Shown here: piece after piece, positions 1 through 10,141 of the stretch
How positions within the stretch are numbered: the stretch's first letter is position 1
How the letters are laid out: each line of letters begins with the position of its first letter
Assembly: GCF_002866925.1 (NCBI RefSeq)
Contig: NZ_PKUQ01000016.1
Span: 372,001-436,000 of the forward strand
From: Cohaesibacter celericrescens
GTDB lineage: Bacteria > Pseudomonadota > Alphaproteobacteria > Rhizobiales > Cohaesibacteraceae
DNA length: 64,000 nt
Direction of reading: 5' to 3'
Made by a program: the position numbers and the translations under genes
The notes under the pieces: model-generated
Seen by the model: the letters and a program-made list of their open reading frames with translations, nothing else
The model's database searches: none
What the model was told of the DNA's origin: nothing

Positions 1-1239
1 GATTATGATTTTGTCCTTTGCGAGATCGGCGGCACGGTCGGCGACATTGAAGCGACACCGTTCTTCGAGGCGATTCGTCAGCTAGGCAATGAACTGCCAC
101 GTAGGCAGGCGATCTATATTCACCTCACATTGGTGCCCTTCATCCCAAGTGCGGGCGAATTGAAAACCAAACCGACCCAGCACTCCGTCAAGGAATTGCG
201 GTCCATCGGTATCCAGCCCGATATTCTGATGGTGCGGTGTGATCGGGAAGTTCCCGAGGCGGAGCGTCGTAAATTATCCCTGTTTTGTAATGTGCGTCCT
301 GAAGCTGTTATTCAGGCTCTGGATGTCAAGAATATCTATGAAGTGCCGCTTGCCTATCATGCGGAAGGGTTGGACAATGAAGTATTGGCCGCTTTCGGTA
401 TTGATGGTGCACCAAAGCCGAATTTTGATGTTTGGTTGAATATCGTCGACCGGTTGAGCAACCCTGAGGGTGAGGTGACCATTGCGGTCGTGGGCAAATA
501 TACCTCTTTGCTTGACGCCTATAAATCTCTCATCGAAGCCTTGACGCATGGTGGTATCGCCAACAAGGTAAAGGTCAATCTCGACTGGATCGAAAGTGAT
601 TTGTTTGAAGAAGGCAATGATCCGACACCACGCCTTGAAAATGTGCACGGTATTCTTGTGCCGGGTGGATTTGGTGAGCGTGGATCTGAGGGCAAGATTG
701 CCGCAGTCAAATATGCGCGTGAAAACAAAATTCCATATTTTGGTATTTGTTTTGGTATGCAAATGGCCGTTATTGAAGCTGCACGTAACTTGGCTGGCAT
801 TGCAGATGCGACATCTTCGGAATTCACCAGCGACGGCGAGCATGTTGTTGGGTTGATGACCGAATGGAGTAAAGGCAACGCAAGAGAAGTGCGTGAAGAA
901 GATGGCGATCTGGGTGGTACCATGCGTCTTGGCTCCTATGAAGCTCACTTAACACCGGGGTCTCACATTGCCGCAATCTACAATGAAACTGTAATTCATG
1001 AACGCCATCGTCATCGCTATGAGGTCAATATTGATTTCAAACAGCGGCTTGAAGCTTGCGGGCTGAATTTTGCAGGACTGTCACCAGATGGCGTTTTGCC
1101 TGAAACTGTTGAAATAAACGATCATCCTTGGTTTGTTGCTGTTCAGTATCATCCCGAATTGAAATCTCGCCCCTTTGCTCCGCACCCTTTGTTTGCTTCA
1201 TTCATTGAAGCGGCTGTTTTGCAAAGCCGGTTTGTTTGA
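1..1239 (+). CDS. pyrG: CTP synthase, 5'-truncated by window edge
   Basis: Makes CTP from UTP, ATP and glutamine in the cytosol, the last step of pyrimidine nucleotide synthesis. The reading frame is open from base 1, so the start and roughly the first quarter of the protein lie to the left. The synthase domain is seen from [10 protein letters not shown] onward. The class I glutamine amidotransferase domain follows, with the nucleophile Cys in GICFGMQ and the catalytic His-Glu in QYHPEL near the end. 412 codons are present; full enzymes have about 540. In rhizobia pyrG lies just before kdsA and eno, as here. Identity is certain; only the N-terminus is unseen. Confidence 0.97.
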   Translation, partial: DYDFVLCEIGGTVGDIEATPFFEAIRQLGNELPRRQAIYIHLTLVPFIPSAGELKTKPTQHSVKELRSIGIQPDILMVRCDREVPEAERRKLSLFCNVRPEAVIQALDVKNIYEVPLAYHAEGLDNEVLAAFGIDGAPKPNFDVWLNIVDRLSNPEGEVTIAVVGKYTSLLDAYKSLIEALTHGGIANKVKVNLDWIESDLFEEGNDPTPRLENVHGILVPGGFGERGSEGKIAAVKYARENKIPYFGICFGMQMAVIEAARNLAGIADATSSEFTSDGEHVVGLMTEWSKGNAREVREEDGDLGGTMRLGSYEAHLTPGSHIAAIYNETVIHERHRHRYEVNIDFKQRLEACGLNFAGLSPDGVLPETVEINDHPWFVAVQYHPELKSRPFAPHPLFASFIEAAVLQSRFV

Positions 1240-1357
1240 TCAAATATATTTAGGGCGCGTTCCAATGTTTGGCCGCGCCCTATGTTGTATCCCTTTTGTT
1301 GGATGTCTTTCACATAAATGTGATACAATATCGAAGGGCGATTAAGGGAGAGCGGTT

Positions 1358-2227
1358 ATGTTGCGTGGAGTGGATCATATTGTGCTGGCTGTTTCTGATC
1401 TGGATGCAGCGCGCACGCTTTATGAAGCGTTAGGTTTTATTGTCACCCCAACGGCTTATCACCCTTTTGGCACCAAGAACGCGTTGGTTCAGCTTGATGG
1501 CGCATTTTTGGAGTTGCTGGCTGTCCATGACGAAAGCTTGATGCCTGAACCGCGAGAGGGAAGCTTCTCCTTCGCTCGTTTTAATCAATCTTTCCTTCAC
1601 GATCGGCAGGGGGCTTCCATGCTGGTGCTTAAGTCGGACAATGTGGCGCGCGATCTCGTGATCTTCAATGAGTTGGAGCTGGAGACTTATCCGCCATTTG
1701 ACTTTGAGCGCGAAGCAGAGCAGCCGGATGGCTCAAAGAAGACCGTCAGTTTTTCAAATGGCTTCCTGCACCACCCGTTGATGAAACACACAGGATTTTT
1801 TGTGTGTCATCACCGTCATGATCCTGAGCATTTTTGGAAGCCGGATTATCAGTATCATGCCAATGGGGCACAACGCCTCGAGTCGGTCCTGTTTCTGGCT
1901 GACAATCCATCGGATCACCATGAATTTCTTGGTGGCTTCTCTGGGCAGCGTATTATGCGTTCGACCAGTGCGGGTGTGGTGGTCGATACCGGCCACGGGC
2001 TTTTGGAAGTGCTTACACCATCTGCTGCGAAGGTTTTTTACGATTTGGATGTTCCGACCAATATGCCATTAGAAGGTGGTATAGCTGCTTTAAACATCAG
2101 TGTTGATTTGCAAAAAACCGAAGAGTTACTAGCTGCTGCGCAGATTGACTATTTCCGTCATAACGACCTTCTCGTCGTCCAACCGGAAACGCTTTTCGGG
2201 TGTGGTTTGCTGATGCGGGCCAAATGA
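1358..2227 (+). CDS. VOC-superfamily glyoxalase-like protein (Glyoxalase_3 type)
   Basis: 289 residues. The N-terminus (DHIVLAVSDLDAARTLYEALGF) is a typical vicinal-oxygen-chelate beta-alpha-beta-beta start, and the length suits the PF13468-like two-module family. The start ATG follows a purine-rich AGGGAGAG about 7 bases upstream. It sits 118 bases after pyrG and 33 before kdsA, so it may share a transcript with kdsA. The substrate cannot be told from sequence. VOC members include glyoxalases, dioxygenases and resistance proteins, so only the fold is called. Family call is firm, function unknown. Confidence 0.8.
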   Translation: MLRGVDHIVLAVSDLDAARTLYEALGFIVTPTAYHPFGTKNALVQLDGAFLELLAVHDESLMPEPREGSFSFARFNQSFLHDRQGASMLVLKSDNVARDLVIFNELELETYPPFDFEREAEQPDGSKKTVSFSNGFLHHPLMKHTGFFVCHHRHDPEHFWKPDYQYHANGAQRLESVLFLADNPSDHHEFLGGFSGQRIMRSTSAGVVVDTGHGLLEVLTPSAAKVFYDLDVPTNMPLEGGIAALNISVDLQKTEELLAAAQIDYFRHNDLLVVQPETLFGCGLLMRAK

Positions 2228-2260
2228 GACTGAATAAACTCCAATTGAAGAGACTTTGAT

Positions 2261-3091
2261 ATGACTGCACCCAACAGTGTTGTTTCTGCCGGTTCTGTGA
2301 AATTCGGCAACCAATTGCCTTTGTCCATTATGGCTGGACCCTGCCAAATGGAAAGCCGTGACCATGCTTTGGAAATGGCCGCTGCGTTGAAAGAAATTTC
2401 TGATAATCTCAATATTGGCATCGTCTATAAGTCATCCTTTGATAAGGCCAATCGTACCAGTCTTTCTTCGGCGCGCGGCATCGGTTTGGATAAGGCACTG
2501 CCTATCTTTGCTGAGATCAAAGAGAAATTTGGCCTGCCGATTGTCACCGATATTCATGATGCAGGGCAATGTGTTGCAGTTGCTGAAGTGGTGGATATTC
2601 TGCAAATACCGGCGTTTTTATGCCGTCAGACCGATCTGTTGATTGCGGCAGCTGAAACCGGTGCTGTGATCAATGTTAAAAAAGGTCAGTTTCTTGCCCC
2701 TTGGGATATGCGCAATGTGGTGTCAAAAATCACAGATAGCGGCAACGCCAATGTGATGGTGACGGAGCGTGGCACCAGCTTTGGCTACAACACGTTGGTC
2801 ACCGACATGCGCGGTTTGCCGACTATGGCGCAAACCGGTGCCCCTGTTATTTTTGATGCAACCCATTCGGTGCAACAACCGGGTGGGCAGGGGGCGACAT
2901 CGGGTGGTCAACGGGAATTCGTCTCTGTCTTGGCGCGCGCTGCGGTGGCTGTCGGAGTGGCTGGTGTCTTTTTGGAGACCCATCAGGACCCTGACAATGC
3001 GCCCTGCGATGGCCCGAATATGATTCCGATTCAGGAATTGGAGGCGCTTTTGAAACAGCTTCAACAATTTGATGCGATCGCCAAAGCTTGA
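2261..3091 (+). CDS. kdsA: 3-deoxy-8-phosphooctulonate (KDO-8-P) synthase
   Basis: Condenses phosphoenolpyruvate with arabinose 5-phosphate to give KDO-8-phosphate, the precursor of the inner-core sugar of lipopolysaccharide. 276 residues, usual length. Near the N-terminus AGPCQMES has Cys where metal-independent enzymes have Asn. Together with CDGPNMIPI near the C-terminus this marks the metal-dependent class. The substrate-binding stretch FDATHSVQQPGG is intact. A strong intrinsic terminator follows at 3122. The neighbours pyrG and eno match the rhizobial order. Confidence 0.96.
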   Translation: MTAPNSVVSAGSVKFGNQLPLSIMAGPCQMESRDHALEMAAALKEISDNLNIGIVYKSSFDKANRTSLSSARGIGLDKALPIFAEIKEKFGLPIVTDIHDAGQCVAVAEVVDILQIPAFLCRQTDLLIAAAETGAVINVKKGQFLAPWDMRNVVSKITDSGNANVMVTERGTSFGYNTLVTDMRGLPTMAQTGAPVIFDATHSVQQPGGQGATSGGQREFVSVLARAAVAVGVAGVFLETHQDPDNAPCDGPNMIPIQELEALLKQLQQFDAIAKA

Positions 3092-3121
3092 TGCCCTGGG
3101 GCTTGATCGCTGGATGAACGC

Positions 3122-3160
3122 AAAAAGCCCCTGGATGGATGGCCATTCGGGGGCTTTTTG
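3122..3160 (+). terminator. Intrinsic terminator after kdsA
   Basis: The arm AAAAAGCCCC (3122-3131) pairs with GGGGCTTTTT (3150-3159), giving a G+C-rich stem base with a T run on the plus strand. It lies 30 bases past the kdsA stop and closes the VOC-kdsA transcript. Confidence 0.88.
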
Positions 3161-3329
3161 TATCAAACCGCGCTGTCAATTACTGGATGTGTTTCGTTGA
3201 CCTTGGCTTGAGTGCGACAGATTGGCTCAGATTGAGTAATTGCGATGGACATCGGCGCAGGAGGCCTTATTTTGAATCGATAGATACGTAAATTTTCGTA
3301 TTCATAAAGCGATGGATAGAGGAGCTGTG

Positions 3330-3512
3330 ATGAGCAAAATTGTAAATGGTGAATTGACCAAAGTTGGCCTGTTGTCTTTGCTGGCAGCGACTGTGTTGCT
3401 TGTCGTCTGGGGCTTGGCGATTGCGGCTTGGGGTTATGCGGCGATTATTCTGCCTGCATTGGCTTTGACTTTCTCGGCTTTGGCTGTGTTGGTCTTTATT
3501 ACACGCGGATAA
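3330..3512 (+). CDS. Small two-helix membrane protein, unknown function
   Basis: 60 residues from the ATG at 3330, chosen because AGAGGAG (3318-3324) lies 5 bases upstream; an in-frame ATG at 3312 lacks such a site. After a short polar N-terminus (MSKIVNGELTKVG) the rest is almost entirely hydrophobic, consistent with two transmembrane helices separated by a Gly/Ala-Trp turn. No known family is recognised. It stands alone between the kdsA terminator and a convergent gene. The good ribosome site and clean hydrophobic pattern support a real gene. Confidence 0.55.
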   Translation: MSKIVNGELTKVGLLSLLAATVLLVVWGLAIAAWGYAAIILPALALTFSALAVLVFITRG

Positions 3513-3560
3513 CCTTCTCATGGTTGGGGCATGGCGTGCCAGCGTGCTTATGGCGCCCTG

Positions 3561-4544
3561 TTATGACGCCCTGTGGTGGGTTAGCTGCTCGCCTTCATCG
3601 TCCCAACGCCAGTGGCTGGCTGTTGTAAGCTCCGTGCCACCCCACCAGCGATGAATGCCGTTTTCTGACAAAAAATCTTCCTGTTTGGTCAGGATATTCT
3701 TGCCAAAATCAGTGAGACTGAGTGGAGATGTGATGAACTCTTTGCGTTGATTGCCGTCAGAGAAGATCTTTGTATTGAATTTTTGAGGCAAGCCACTCAA
3801 GACGGGGCGTGTGCAATATTGAAGGCCAGACAGTATTCTAAAGAAGCTCAAATCACCCAAGAAGGCGGCTTCTTCCATATTGAGCACTTGCGCAAACAAC
3901 ATGCCTGGGCGAGATACGCCGCGATCCAAGCTATAGATTATTTGACGTTCGGTGCGGGACAGCCCATCGGTTCCAGGCAATTCCTGTAGGATGCGCAGAA
4001 GGGCGATTTCCAAAAAGGGAAATCCGGGAATCGGTTCTTGCCGCAATTCATTGATCGCTTCTGGACCACCTGAGACATAGGCTTTCCATGTTTTGGCGGC
4101 GAAACCGAACATGCGATCCAGAACGGGCAGACAAAGCTCTTTAAAGCGGCCAATATTCTCAGCACTCTGCATGCCCAAATAAGTCGGCGCCTGTATGATG
4201 AACACGTTGTTGATCCGTCCGAATCTGCTCAACATGTCCAGAATTTGCAGAATTTGCAGCTGATCATACAGATCATGCTCAAACCAAAGCTCGATCCGAT
4301 CATAGACTGCGTGGTTTCTGATGATGTTGAGGCGCTCTTTGAAATCGCGCTGAATGTCGGCTTCATTATTGAAGTGTCCGTCAGCCAGAAATTTTGCGCG
4401 GATAACCCCAAACAAATCGTCGTCAGCGTCAGGCACTGGGCCTTCATGCAAGATATCGCGCCATGGTAGAACTGTGTCGCCTATTCCTGCTTCTTTGAGA
4501 AGGTCTGCTGCACTGTCGCCATTTGTGATGATCAATCTGTTCAC
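3561..4544 (-). CDS. DUF1835-type conserved protein
   Basis: 327 residues. The N-terminus (MNRLIITNGDSAADLLKEAG, then LPWRDILHEGPVP) is the hallmark of the DUF1835 family (PF08874), in which a conserved NGDS/ILHEGPV core precedes an all-helical region. The start is GTG with GAGG about 7 bases upstream. Family function is not established; many members are encoded singly, as here. It converges on the small membrane gene at 3330 and is divergent from eno. No signal peptide or membrane segment is seen, so it is probably cytosolic. Confidence 0.75.
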   Translation of the reverse strand: MNRLIITNGDSAADLLKEAGIGDTVLPWRDILHEGPVPDADDDLFGVIRAKFLADGHFNNEADIQRDFKERLNIIRNHAVYDRIELWFEHDLYDQLQILQILDMLSRFGRINNVFIIQAPTYLGMQSAENIGRFKELCLPVLDRMFGFAAKTWKAYVSGGPEAINELRQEPIPGFPFLEIALLRILQELPGTDGLSRTERQIIYSLDRGVSRPGMLFAQVLNMEEAAFLGDLSFFRILSGLQYCTRPVLSGLPQKFNTKIFSDGNQRKEFITSPLSLTDFGKNILTKQEDFLSENGIHRWWGGTELTTASHWRWDDEGEQLTHHRAS

Positions 4545-6214
<1,670 letters not shown>

Positions 6215-6261
6215 TTCAGTCTTGAAGCTGGCGGTTTTCGCCGCCAATGACTGCACTATTT

Positions 6262-6297
6262 AAAACCGGCGTACCTTGATTGGTATGCCGGTTTTTG
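6262..6297 (+). terminator. Intrinsic terminator after eno
   Basis: AAAACCGGCGTACC (6262-6275) pairs with GGTATGCCGGTTTT (6282-6295) across a short loop, with a T run at the end. It lies 48 bases beyond the eno stop. Confidence 0.88.
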
Positions 6298-6400
6298 TCA
6301 TGGCGGTAACAAAATCGGGTGTAGTGGTTGCTGCTATGTTGGTTGCAATGGTTGGCTACCCGCATTAAGCAAGGGAGGCTATTGTAAACAGGAGAGATAG

Positions 6401-6751
6401 ATGAGTGGGTTGAAATGTGAGTTCGAGCTGCTGGAGGCATTCGTTCTTGTTATTCTTTGGATTATTCTGACTGTTTTAACGCTCGGTCTGGGGGCATTTG
6501 TCATGCCCTACTATTTGGCCAAAGCGCCGATCAACAAGACCTATGTGATTGATTCTGCGGGCCAAAAAATTGGCCGTCTTTATGTAGATTTTAGTCTGGC
6601 TCAGATCATTGTGCATGCGCTGATCTGGCTATTGCTTTCGTTTGTCACCTTCGGCATTGCCTACATTGTTTATTGGTTTGCTGTGTATCGTAAATTGTTG
6701 AATGCTGCTGTCGTTGAGCCCGTCGGTGCAACGCACTTACCCGCTGAGTAA
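6401..6751 (+). CDS. Small integral membrane protein, unknown function
   Basis: 116 residues preceded by AGGAGAGAT 4-10 bases before the ATG. Two hydrophobic blocks are clear: residues about 14-38 (VLVILWIILTVLTLGLGAFV) and about 67-98 (LIWLLLSFVTFGIAYIVYWF), joined by a hydrophilic segment with DSAGQKIGRLYVDF. The second block ends in a positively charged YRKLLN. It resembles small DUF898/DUF6693-like membrane proteins in layout, but I cannot assign the family firmly. It is monocistronic, flanked by terminators at 6262 and 6785. Confidence 0.65.
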   Translation: MSGLKCEFELLEAFVLVILWIILTVLTLGLGAFVMPYYLAKAPINKTYVIDSAGQKIGRLYVDFSLAQIIVHALIWLLLSFVTFGIAYIVYWFAVYRKLLNAAVVEPVGATHLPAE

Positions 6752-6784
6752 TCAAGCTCCTCTGGCTTATTGATTTGCTTTATT

Positions 6785-6817
6785 AAACCCGGTTTGCCGT
6801 CTGGCATCCGGGTTTTT
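6785..6817 (+). terminator. Intrinsic terminator after the 116-residue membrane protein
   Basis: AAACCCGG (6785-6792) pairs with CCGGGTTT (6808-6815), extended by GCC/GGC near the loop, and ends in TTTTT. It lies 34 bases after the stop codon. Confidence 0.85.
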
Positions 6818-6858
6818 ATTTGATTAGCACAAGCAATTGCTGAAGATACATTGTATTG

Positions 6859-6904
6859 CATTTCATAAGAAATGAAATAATTATATTTCAATGCATATGA
6901 AATG
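6859..6904. repeat. Nested AT-rich inverted repeat (cruciform-type)
   Basis: The outer arms CATTTCATA (6859-6867) and TATGAAATG (6896-6904) are perfect complements. The inner arms GAAATA (6874-6879) and TATTTC (6884-6889) flank ATTA. Both pairs share the same centre (6881.5), with a symmetric 6-base mismatch between them. There is no G+C stem or T tail, so it is not a normal terminator. Confidence 0.7.
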
Positions 6905-7104
6905 AATCTCAACGCAGACCTTGAGCTGAGCCTTGCTGGGGCTTTTGTTGTGTTGTTTGGTTTTCGGGATTTTGGAGGTTAAGCGCAGTCTGTGATGTGC
7001 AGGAGAAGGCGCTGACAGGTTTCGGGGTGCCTGTATGCAGCTACCGTGTTGTGGTGCTTAAGTTTGCATATTGGTGGTGACTGTAATTCTATTACATCAA
7101 AATG

Positions 7105-7127
7105 CTTCGCAAGCAAATCCTGCGAAG
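7105..7127 (-). terminator. Weak candidate terminator for the gene at 7174-7491
   Basis: CTTCGCA (7105-7111) and TGCGAAG (7121-7127) form a 7-bp stem. Read on the minus strand it is followed by CATTTTG. It lies 47-69 bases past the stop of the minus-strand gene. The T run is short, so this is tentative. Confidence 0.35.
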
Positions 7128-7173
7128 GTCGTGCGGCATGCGGAATTTTAGCGAGCGGCCGCCTTTGGTTCGC

Positions 7174-7491
7174 TCAGCCGTGGCGCATCTTGCGGAATAG
7201 GAATGTTATTATGGACTCAAAAAACATCCAAACGAGGCGTGCAAACAGCACGTAGAGTGCAAAGGCTAGCTTGTCATCGATTTTCAGGAGTTCATACCAT
7301 TTGGCATAATCCATCAAGTAGGGTTGGGCCTCAAGCCAATTAACCGCATCACGGGTCCAGAGGTGAACCGTAGTGAAGATGGTCTCGCGATATAAAAAGC
7401 AATAGACATAGAGCATGGTGCCCAAGACAATGCCAACCATAAGGCGCCAGAAGCCTGCAAGGGTTTGTCTAATCGCTGTCAGTAACAACAT
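7174..7491 (-). CDS. Hypothetical small membrane protein
   Basis: 105 residues with three hydrophobic stretches: about residues 16-34 (LMVGIVLGTMLYVYCFLY), about 75-88 (LAFALYVLFARLVW) and FFESIITFLF near the C-terminus, which ends in basic FRKMRHG. The middle is polar and aromatic (LWTRDAVNWLEAQPYLMDYAKWYELL). No family is recognised. It lies downstream of ubiX on the same strand with an 88-base gap and may be read from the ubiD-ubiX transcript. An ATG start and consistent membrane pattern support it. Confidence 0.5.
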   Translation of the reverse strand: MLLLTAIRQTLAGFWRLMVGIVLGTMLYVYCFLYRETIFTTVHLWTRDAVNWLEAQPYLMDYAKWYELLKIDDKLAFALYVLFARLVWMFFESIITFLFRKMRHG

Positions 7492-7579
7492 GGTTTGTCC
7501 TTATGCTCGGATTTGCTGCGGGTGTGACCATAAAGGATCAAAGTCATGCTGTCAGGTTCTTTTCGCCCATTTATACGGG

Positions 7580-8185
7580 TTAATCCGAGCTCGGCGGTTG
7601 CCACTGTTTGAGCCAATTGCCCATATCTAGGCCAAGCAGAGCAAGAAGGCGGGCGGCACTTTGTTCGGCTAGTTCGTCAATGCTCTTGGGTGCAAGGTAG
7701 AAGGCCGGAACGGGCGGTGCGATGATGCCGCCCATTTGAGTGATCAATTGCATTGCCTGCAAATGTCCTGCGTGGAAAGGGGTTTCGCGAACCGCCAGGA
7801 CGAGCGGGCGGCGTTCCTTTAGCATCACGTCTGCTGCACGGATCGACAGGCGATCTGTTTGGCTGTAGGCGATGGCAGACAGTGAGCGAATGGAGCAGGG
7901 GACAACGAGCAGTCCACTGAGTGGGTTGGAGCCACTGGCAAACGTCGCAGTCAGATTGTTGTCATCATAAATATGGTCGGCAAGTGCGGTCAGCTCTACA
8001 CGTTGAGATGCGTTCAGCTCAAGCTCTGCAGTGCGTCTTGCGCCTTGGGTGATGATCAAATGGCTGCTAAGCGTCGGGTTTTTGTTGGTCAGGGCTTTGA
8101 GGATGCGCAAGGCTTGCAGTGCCAGCAGCGACCCTGACGCACCTGAAATGACGATGCCAATCTTTGATGGAGATTGTTCTCTCAT
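7580..8185 (-). CDS. ubiX: Flavin prenyltransferase UbiX
   Basis: Makes prenylated FMN, the cofactor of UbiD-type decarboxylases, from FMN and dimethylallyl phosphate. 201 residues, usual for the family. The N-terminal GIVISGASGSLLALQAL is the flavin-binding start. VPCSIRSLSAIAYSQTDRL, RAADVMLKERRPLVL and RETPFHAGHLQAM are the conserved UbiX blocks, and PPVPAFY follows. It lies 54 bases downstream of ubiD on the same strand, which supports a working UbiD-UbiX pair in ubiquinone synthesis. The close PadI/Bsd-type paralogues are the main alternative. Confidence 0.92.
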   Translation of the reverse strand: MREQSPSKIGIVISGASGSLLALQALRILKALTNKNPTLSSHLIITQGARRTAELELNASQRVELTALADHIYDDNNLTATFASGSNPLSGLLVVPCSIRSLSAIAYSQTDRLSIRAADVMLKERRPLVLAVRETPFHAGHLQAMQLITQMGGIIAPPVPAFYLAPKSIDELAEQSAARLLALLGLDMGNWLKQWQPPSSD

Positions 8186-8239
8186 TGGGTAACTTTCATT
8201 TGGTCATGGAGGAGATGGTGTGGCGACGGTGTGGTGCTG

Positions 8240-9745
8240 TCATTCTAATCCGATTTTCAGCATCAGATCATCGACCTTTTTGATGACATCTTCGTCCATT
8301 TTTAGCTCGCGCCCCCATTCTCGACTCGTCTCGCTGTCAATTTTGTTGGTCGCGTCGATGCCCATCTTTCCGCCCAGCCCTTCCAGGGGGGAGGCAAAAT
8401 CGAGATAGTCAATCGGCGTGTTGTTCACCTGCAGTAAATCGCGGCCCGGATCGGTCTTGGTGGCTACCGCCCACATGACGTCATCCCAATTGCGGGCGTT
8501 GATATGCGCATCTACCACGATGATCAGCTTGGTGAAATTGAATTGTGGCAACATTGACCACATACCCATCATGACGCGTCGGGCTTGTCCTGCGTAGCGT
8601 TTGTTGATTGATATGACGGCAATGCGGTAAGAGGCTGCCTCTGGTGGCAACCAACAATCGACCACTTCGGGGAAGGCTTGTTTGACCAGTGGCAAAAAAA
8701 CGTCGTTGAGAGCTTCTGAAATTACGGAGGGTTCATCAGGCGCCCGGCCTGTATAGGTGGATAGATAGATAGGCGCGCGCTTGTGGGTGATTGCGGTTAC
8801 TGTCATGACGGGGAAGGCCTCAACCGAATTATAATAGCCTGTGTGGTCGCCATACGGCCCTTCTTGCATCGTCTCTGTCGCAGAGATGGTCCCCTCAATG
8901 ACGATCTCTGCGTTTGCTGGCACAAGGACCGGTTGAGTCTTGGCCTTGACCAGCTGTGTTGGTTTGCCGCGGAAGAGACCCGAGAATTGAGCTTCGCTGA
9001 GTGTTTCGGGAATCGGGGTGACGGCGCCCATAATTGTTGCGGGGTCACTGCCTATGGCGATGGCGATTGGCATGTCTTTGCCTGCTTGCTTCCATGTGCG
9101 AAAGTGTGCCGCGCCCCCGCGATTTTCCAGCCAGCGCATGATCGCTTTGTTGGGCGTTGCTTGTTGCATGCGATAGACGCCCCAATTGTAGGCTTTGATG
9201 TCATCGTTATCTTCCGGGTGGGTGATGACAATGGGCCATGTGATGAGCGGAGCGGGTTCGCCTGGCCAGCAGGTTTGGATCGGTAGCGCACCAAGGTCGA
9301 TATCGTCGCCTGTCTTTATAATCTCTTGGCAAGGGGCTGAAGATTGGATTTTGCCGCGCAAACTGGTGGCTGCTTTGAAAAGAGGTCCAATTGCGCCAAG
9401 TATCTCTGAACGTTCGGGTGGTTGAGGTTGGCGTAGGTAGGCAAGAAAATCTCCTAGTTGTTCCAATTGGCTGTCTTTACAGCCCAGAGCCCAAGCGACG
9501 CGCTCAACTGTGCCGAACAAATTGATCAAGACGGGCATGTCGCTGGGTGTGCCGTCTGACTTGATGGGGTGTTCTAGCAGGAGGGCAGGGCCATTTTTCT
9601 TCATGATACGCTTTTGTAGCTCAGTCGCTTGCAGGTTCATGCTGACTGGTTCAGATATGCGGATCAGGGCGCCGTGTTCTTCACAAAACTGCATAAAGTC
9701 GCGCAAGTCAGAAAAAACGGGTTGGCTTCGGGTGTGTATGTGCAT
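8240..9745 (-). CDS. ubiD: 4-hydroxy-3-polyprenylbenzoate decarboxylase UbiD
   Basis: Removes the carboxyl group of the prenylated hydroxybenzoate in ubiquinone synthesis, using prenylated FMN from UbiX. About 501 residues from the ATG at 9745, close to the 497 of E. coli UbiD. This start has GCAAGG 7 bases upstream; an in-frame ATG at 9802 would add 19 residues and lacks a good site. Conserved blocks include EGPYGDHTGYY and TGRAPDEPSV. Expressed with ubiX just downstream. Family assignment is firm; the exact start is not. Confidence 0.93.
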   Translation of the reverse strand: MHIHTRSQPVFSDLRDFMQFCEEHGALIRISEPVSMNLQATELQKRIMKKNGPALLLEHPIKSDGTPSDMPVLINLFGTVERVAWALGCKDSQLEQLGDFLAYLRQPQPPERSEILGAIGPLFKAATSLRGKIQSSAPCQEIIKTGDDIDLGALPIQTCWPGEPAPLITWPIVITHPEDNDDIKAYNWGVYRMQQATPNKAIMRWLENRGGAAHFRTWKQAGKDMPIAIAIGSDPATIMGAVTPIPETLSEAQFSGLFRGKPTQLVKAKTQPVLVPANAEIVIEGTISATETMQEGPYGDHTGYYNSVEAFPVMTVTAITHKRAPIYLSTYTGRAPDEPSVISEALNDVFLPLVKQAFPEVVDCWLPPEAASYRIAVISINKRYAGQARRVMMGMWSMLPQFNFTKLIIVVDAHINARNWDDVMWAVATKTDPGRDLLQVNNTPIDYLDFASPLEGLGGKMGIDATNKIDSETSREWGRELKMDEDVIKKVDDLMLKIGLE

Positions 9746-9989
9746 GACATGGCCTTGCGGTGGGCGCTTGATTGGCTGTGTGTCTCTTGGTGCTGATGGC
9801 ATTATGTTGCGCCAGACACAATGTATCTCTCTTTGTTGCTGTTGTGCCGCCTTAATCCTATGACAAAGATCAATTGCGAATGGATGCTACATGACTTGCT
9901 TTTGAATGGCGCCTTATTCTTAGGGGTATTACGCAAGATGTGTCGTGTTGAGTCAATTGTGTAAACTCTTCGTTAAGCAATTGATTTTG

Positions 9990-10005
9990 TTAATCTTTAG
10001 TAAAC
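9990..10005 (+). promoter_or_regulatory. Possible CtrA-like site upstream of ftsB
   Basis: TTAATCTTTAGTAAAC has the TTAA-N7-TTAAC spacing of alphaproteobacterial CtrA boxes with one mismatch in the second half. It sits about 140 bases before ftsB, a division gene, which makes cell-cycle control plausible. A single imperfect match in AT-rich DNA is weak evidence. Confidence 0.3.
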
Positions 10006-10083
10006 CAAAAAAGTGTCAGAAATATGCGAGAAGTCTTGTTTGGGAAAGCCTTTGTTAACGCTAGTGGGGCTTAATGGATGTCG

Positions 10084-10118
10084 AACCAAGCAGAAAAGGT
10101 TTTGCGTACTGCTTGGTT
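10084..10118 (+). promoter_or_regulatory. Perfect 10-bp hairpin in the ftsB leader
   Basis: AACCAAGCAG (10084-10093) and CTGCTTGGTT (10109-10118) are perfect complements around a 15-base loop. The hairpin ends 23 bases before the ftsB start. There is no T run right after it, so it is more likely an mRNA leader structure or an operator than a terminator. Confidence 0.5.
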
Positions 10119-10141
10119 GCCGATTTTGTAGGGTGTACGGC

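Larger units (their letters stand above)
6818..7173. other. 356-base intergenic region with palindromes, no gene seen
   Basis: The left part is AT-rich and holds the nested inverted repeat at 6859-6904. The right part holds a 7-bp hairpin at 7105-7127 that could end the minus-strand gene 7174-7491. I see no convincing reading frame with a ribosome site and no tRNA-like T-arm. Confidence 0.5.
9746..10141. other. Divergent ubiD/ftsB intergenic region (about 400 bases)
   Basis: The first part may be coding if ubiD starts at 9802. The rest must carry promoters for ubiD (minus) and ftsB (plus). It is AT-rich around 9955-10015, with the near-CtrA sequence at 9990 and a strong hairpin at 10084-10118 just before ftsB. 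No RNA gene is recognised. Confidence 0.5.

Noticed and set aside
274-948. 224-codon open frame antisense to pyrG
   Set aside because: pyrG is certain on the plus strand and this frame shows no family motif.
7046-7255. 69-codon plus-strand frame overlapping the end of the 105-residue membrane gene
   Set aside because: Overlaps the end of the minus-strand gene, has no ribosome site and a Cys-rich random composition.
10013-10141. N-terminal extension of ftsB
   Set aside because: The extension would run through the leader hairpin and adds a Cys-rich stretch unlike any FtsB; the ATG at 10142 starts the normal basic-then-helix layout.
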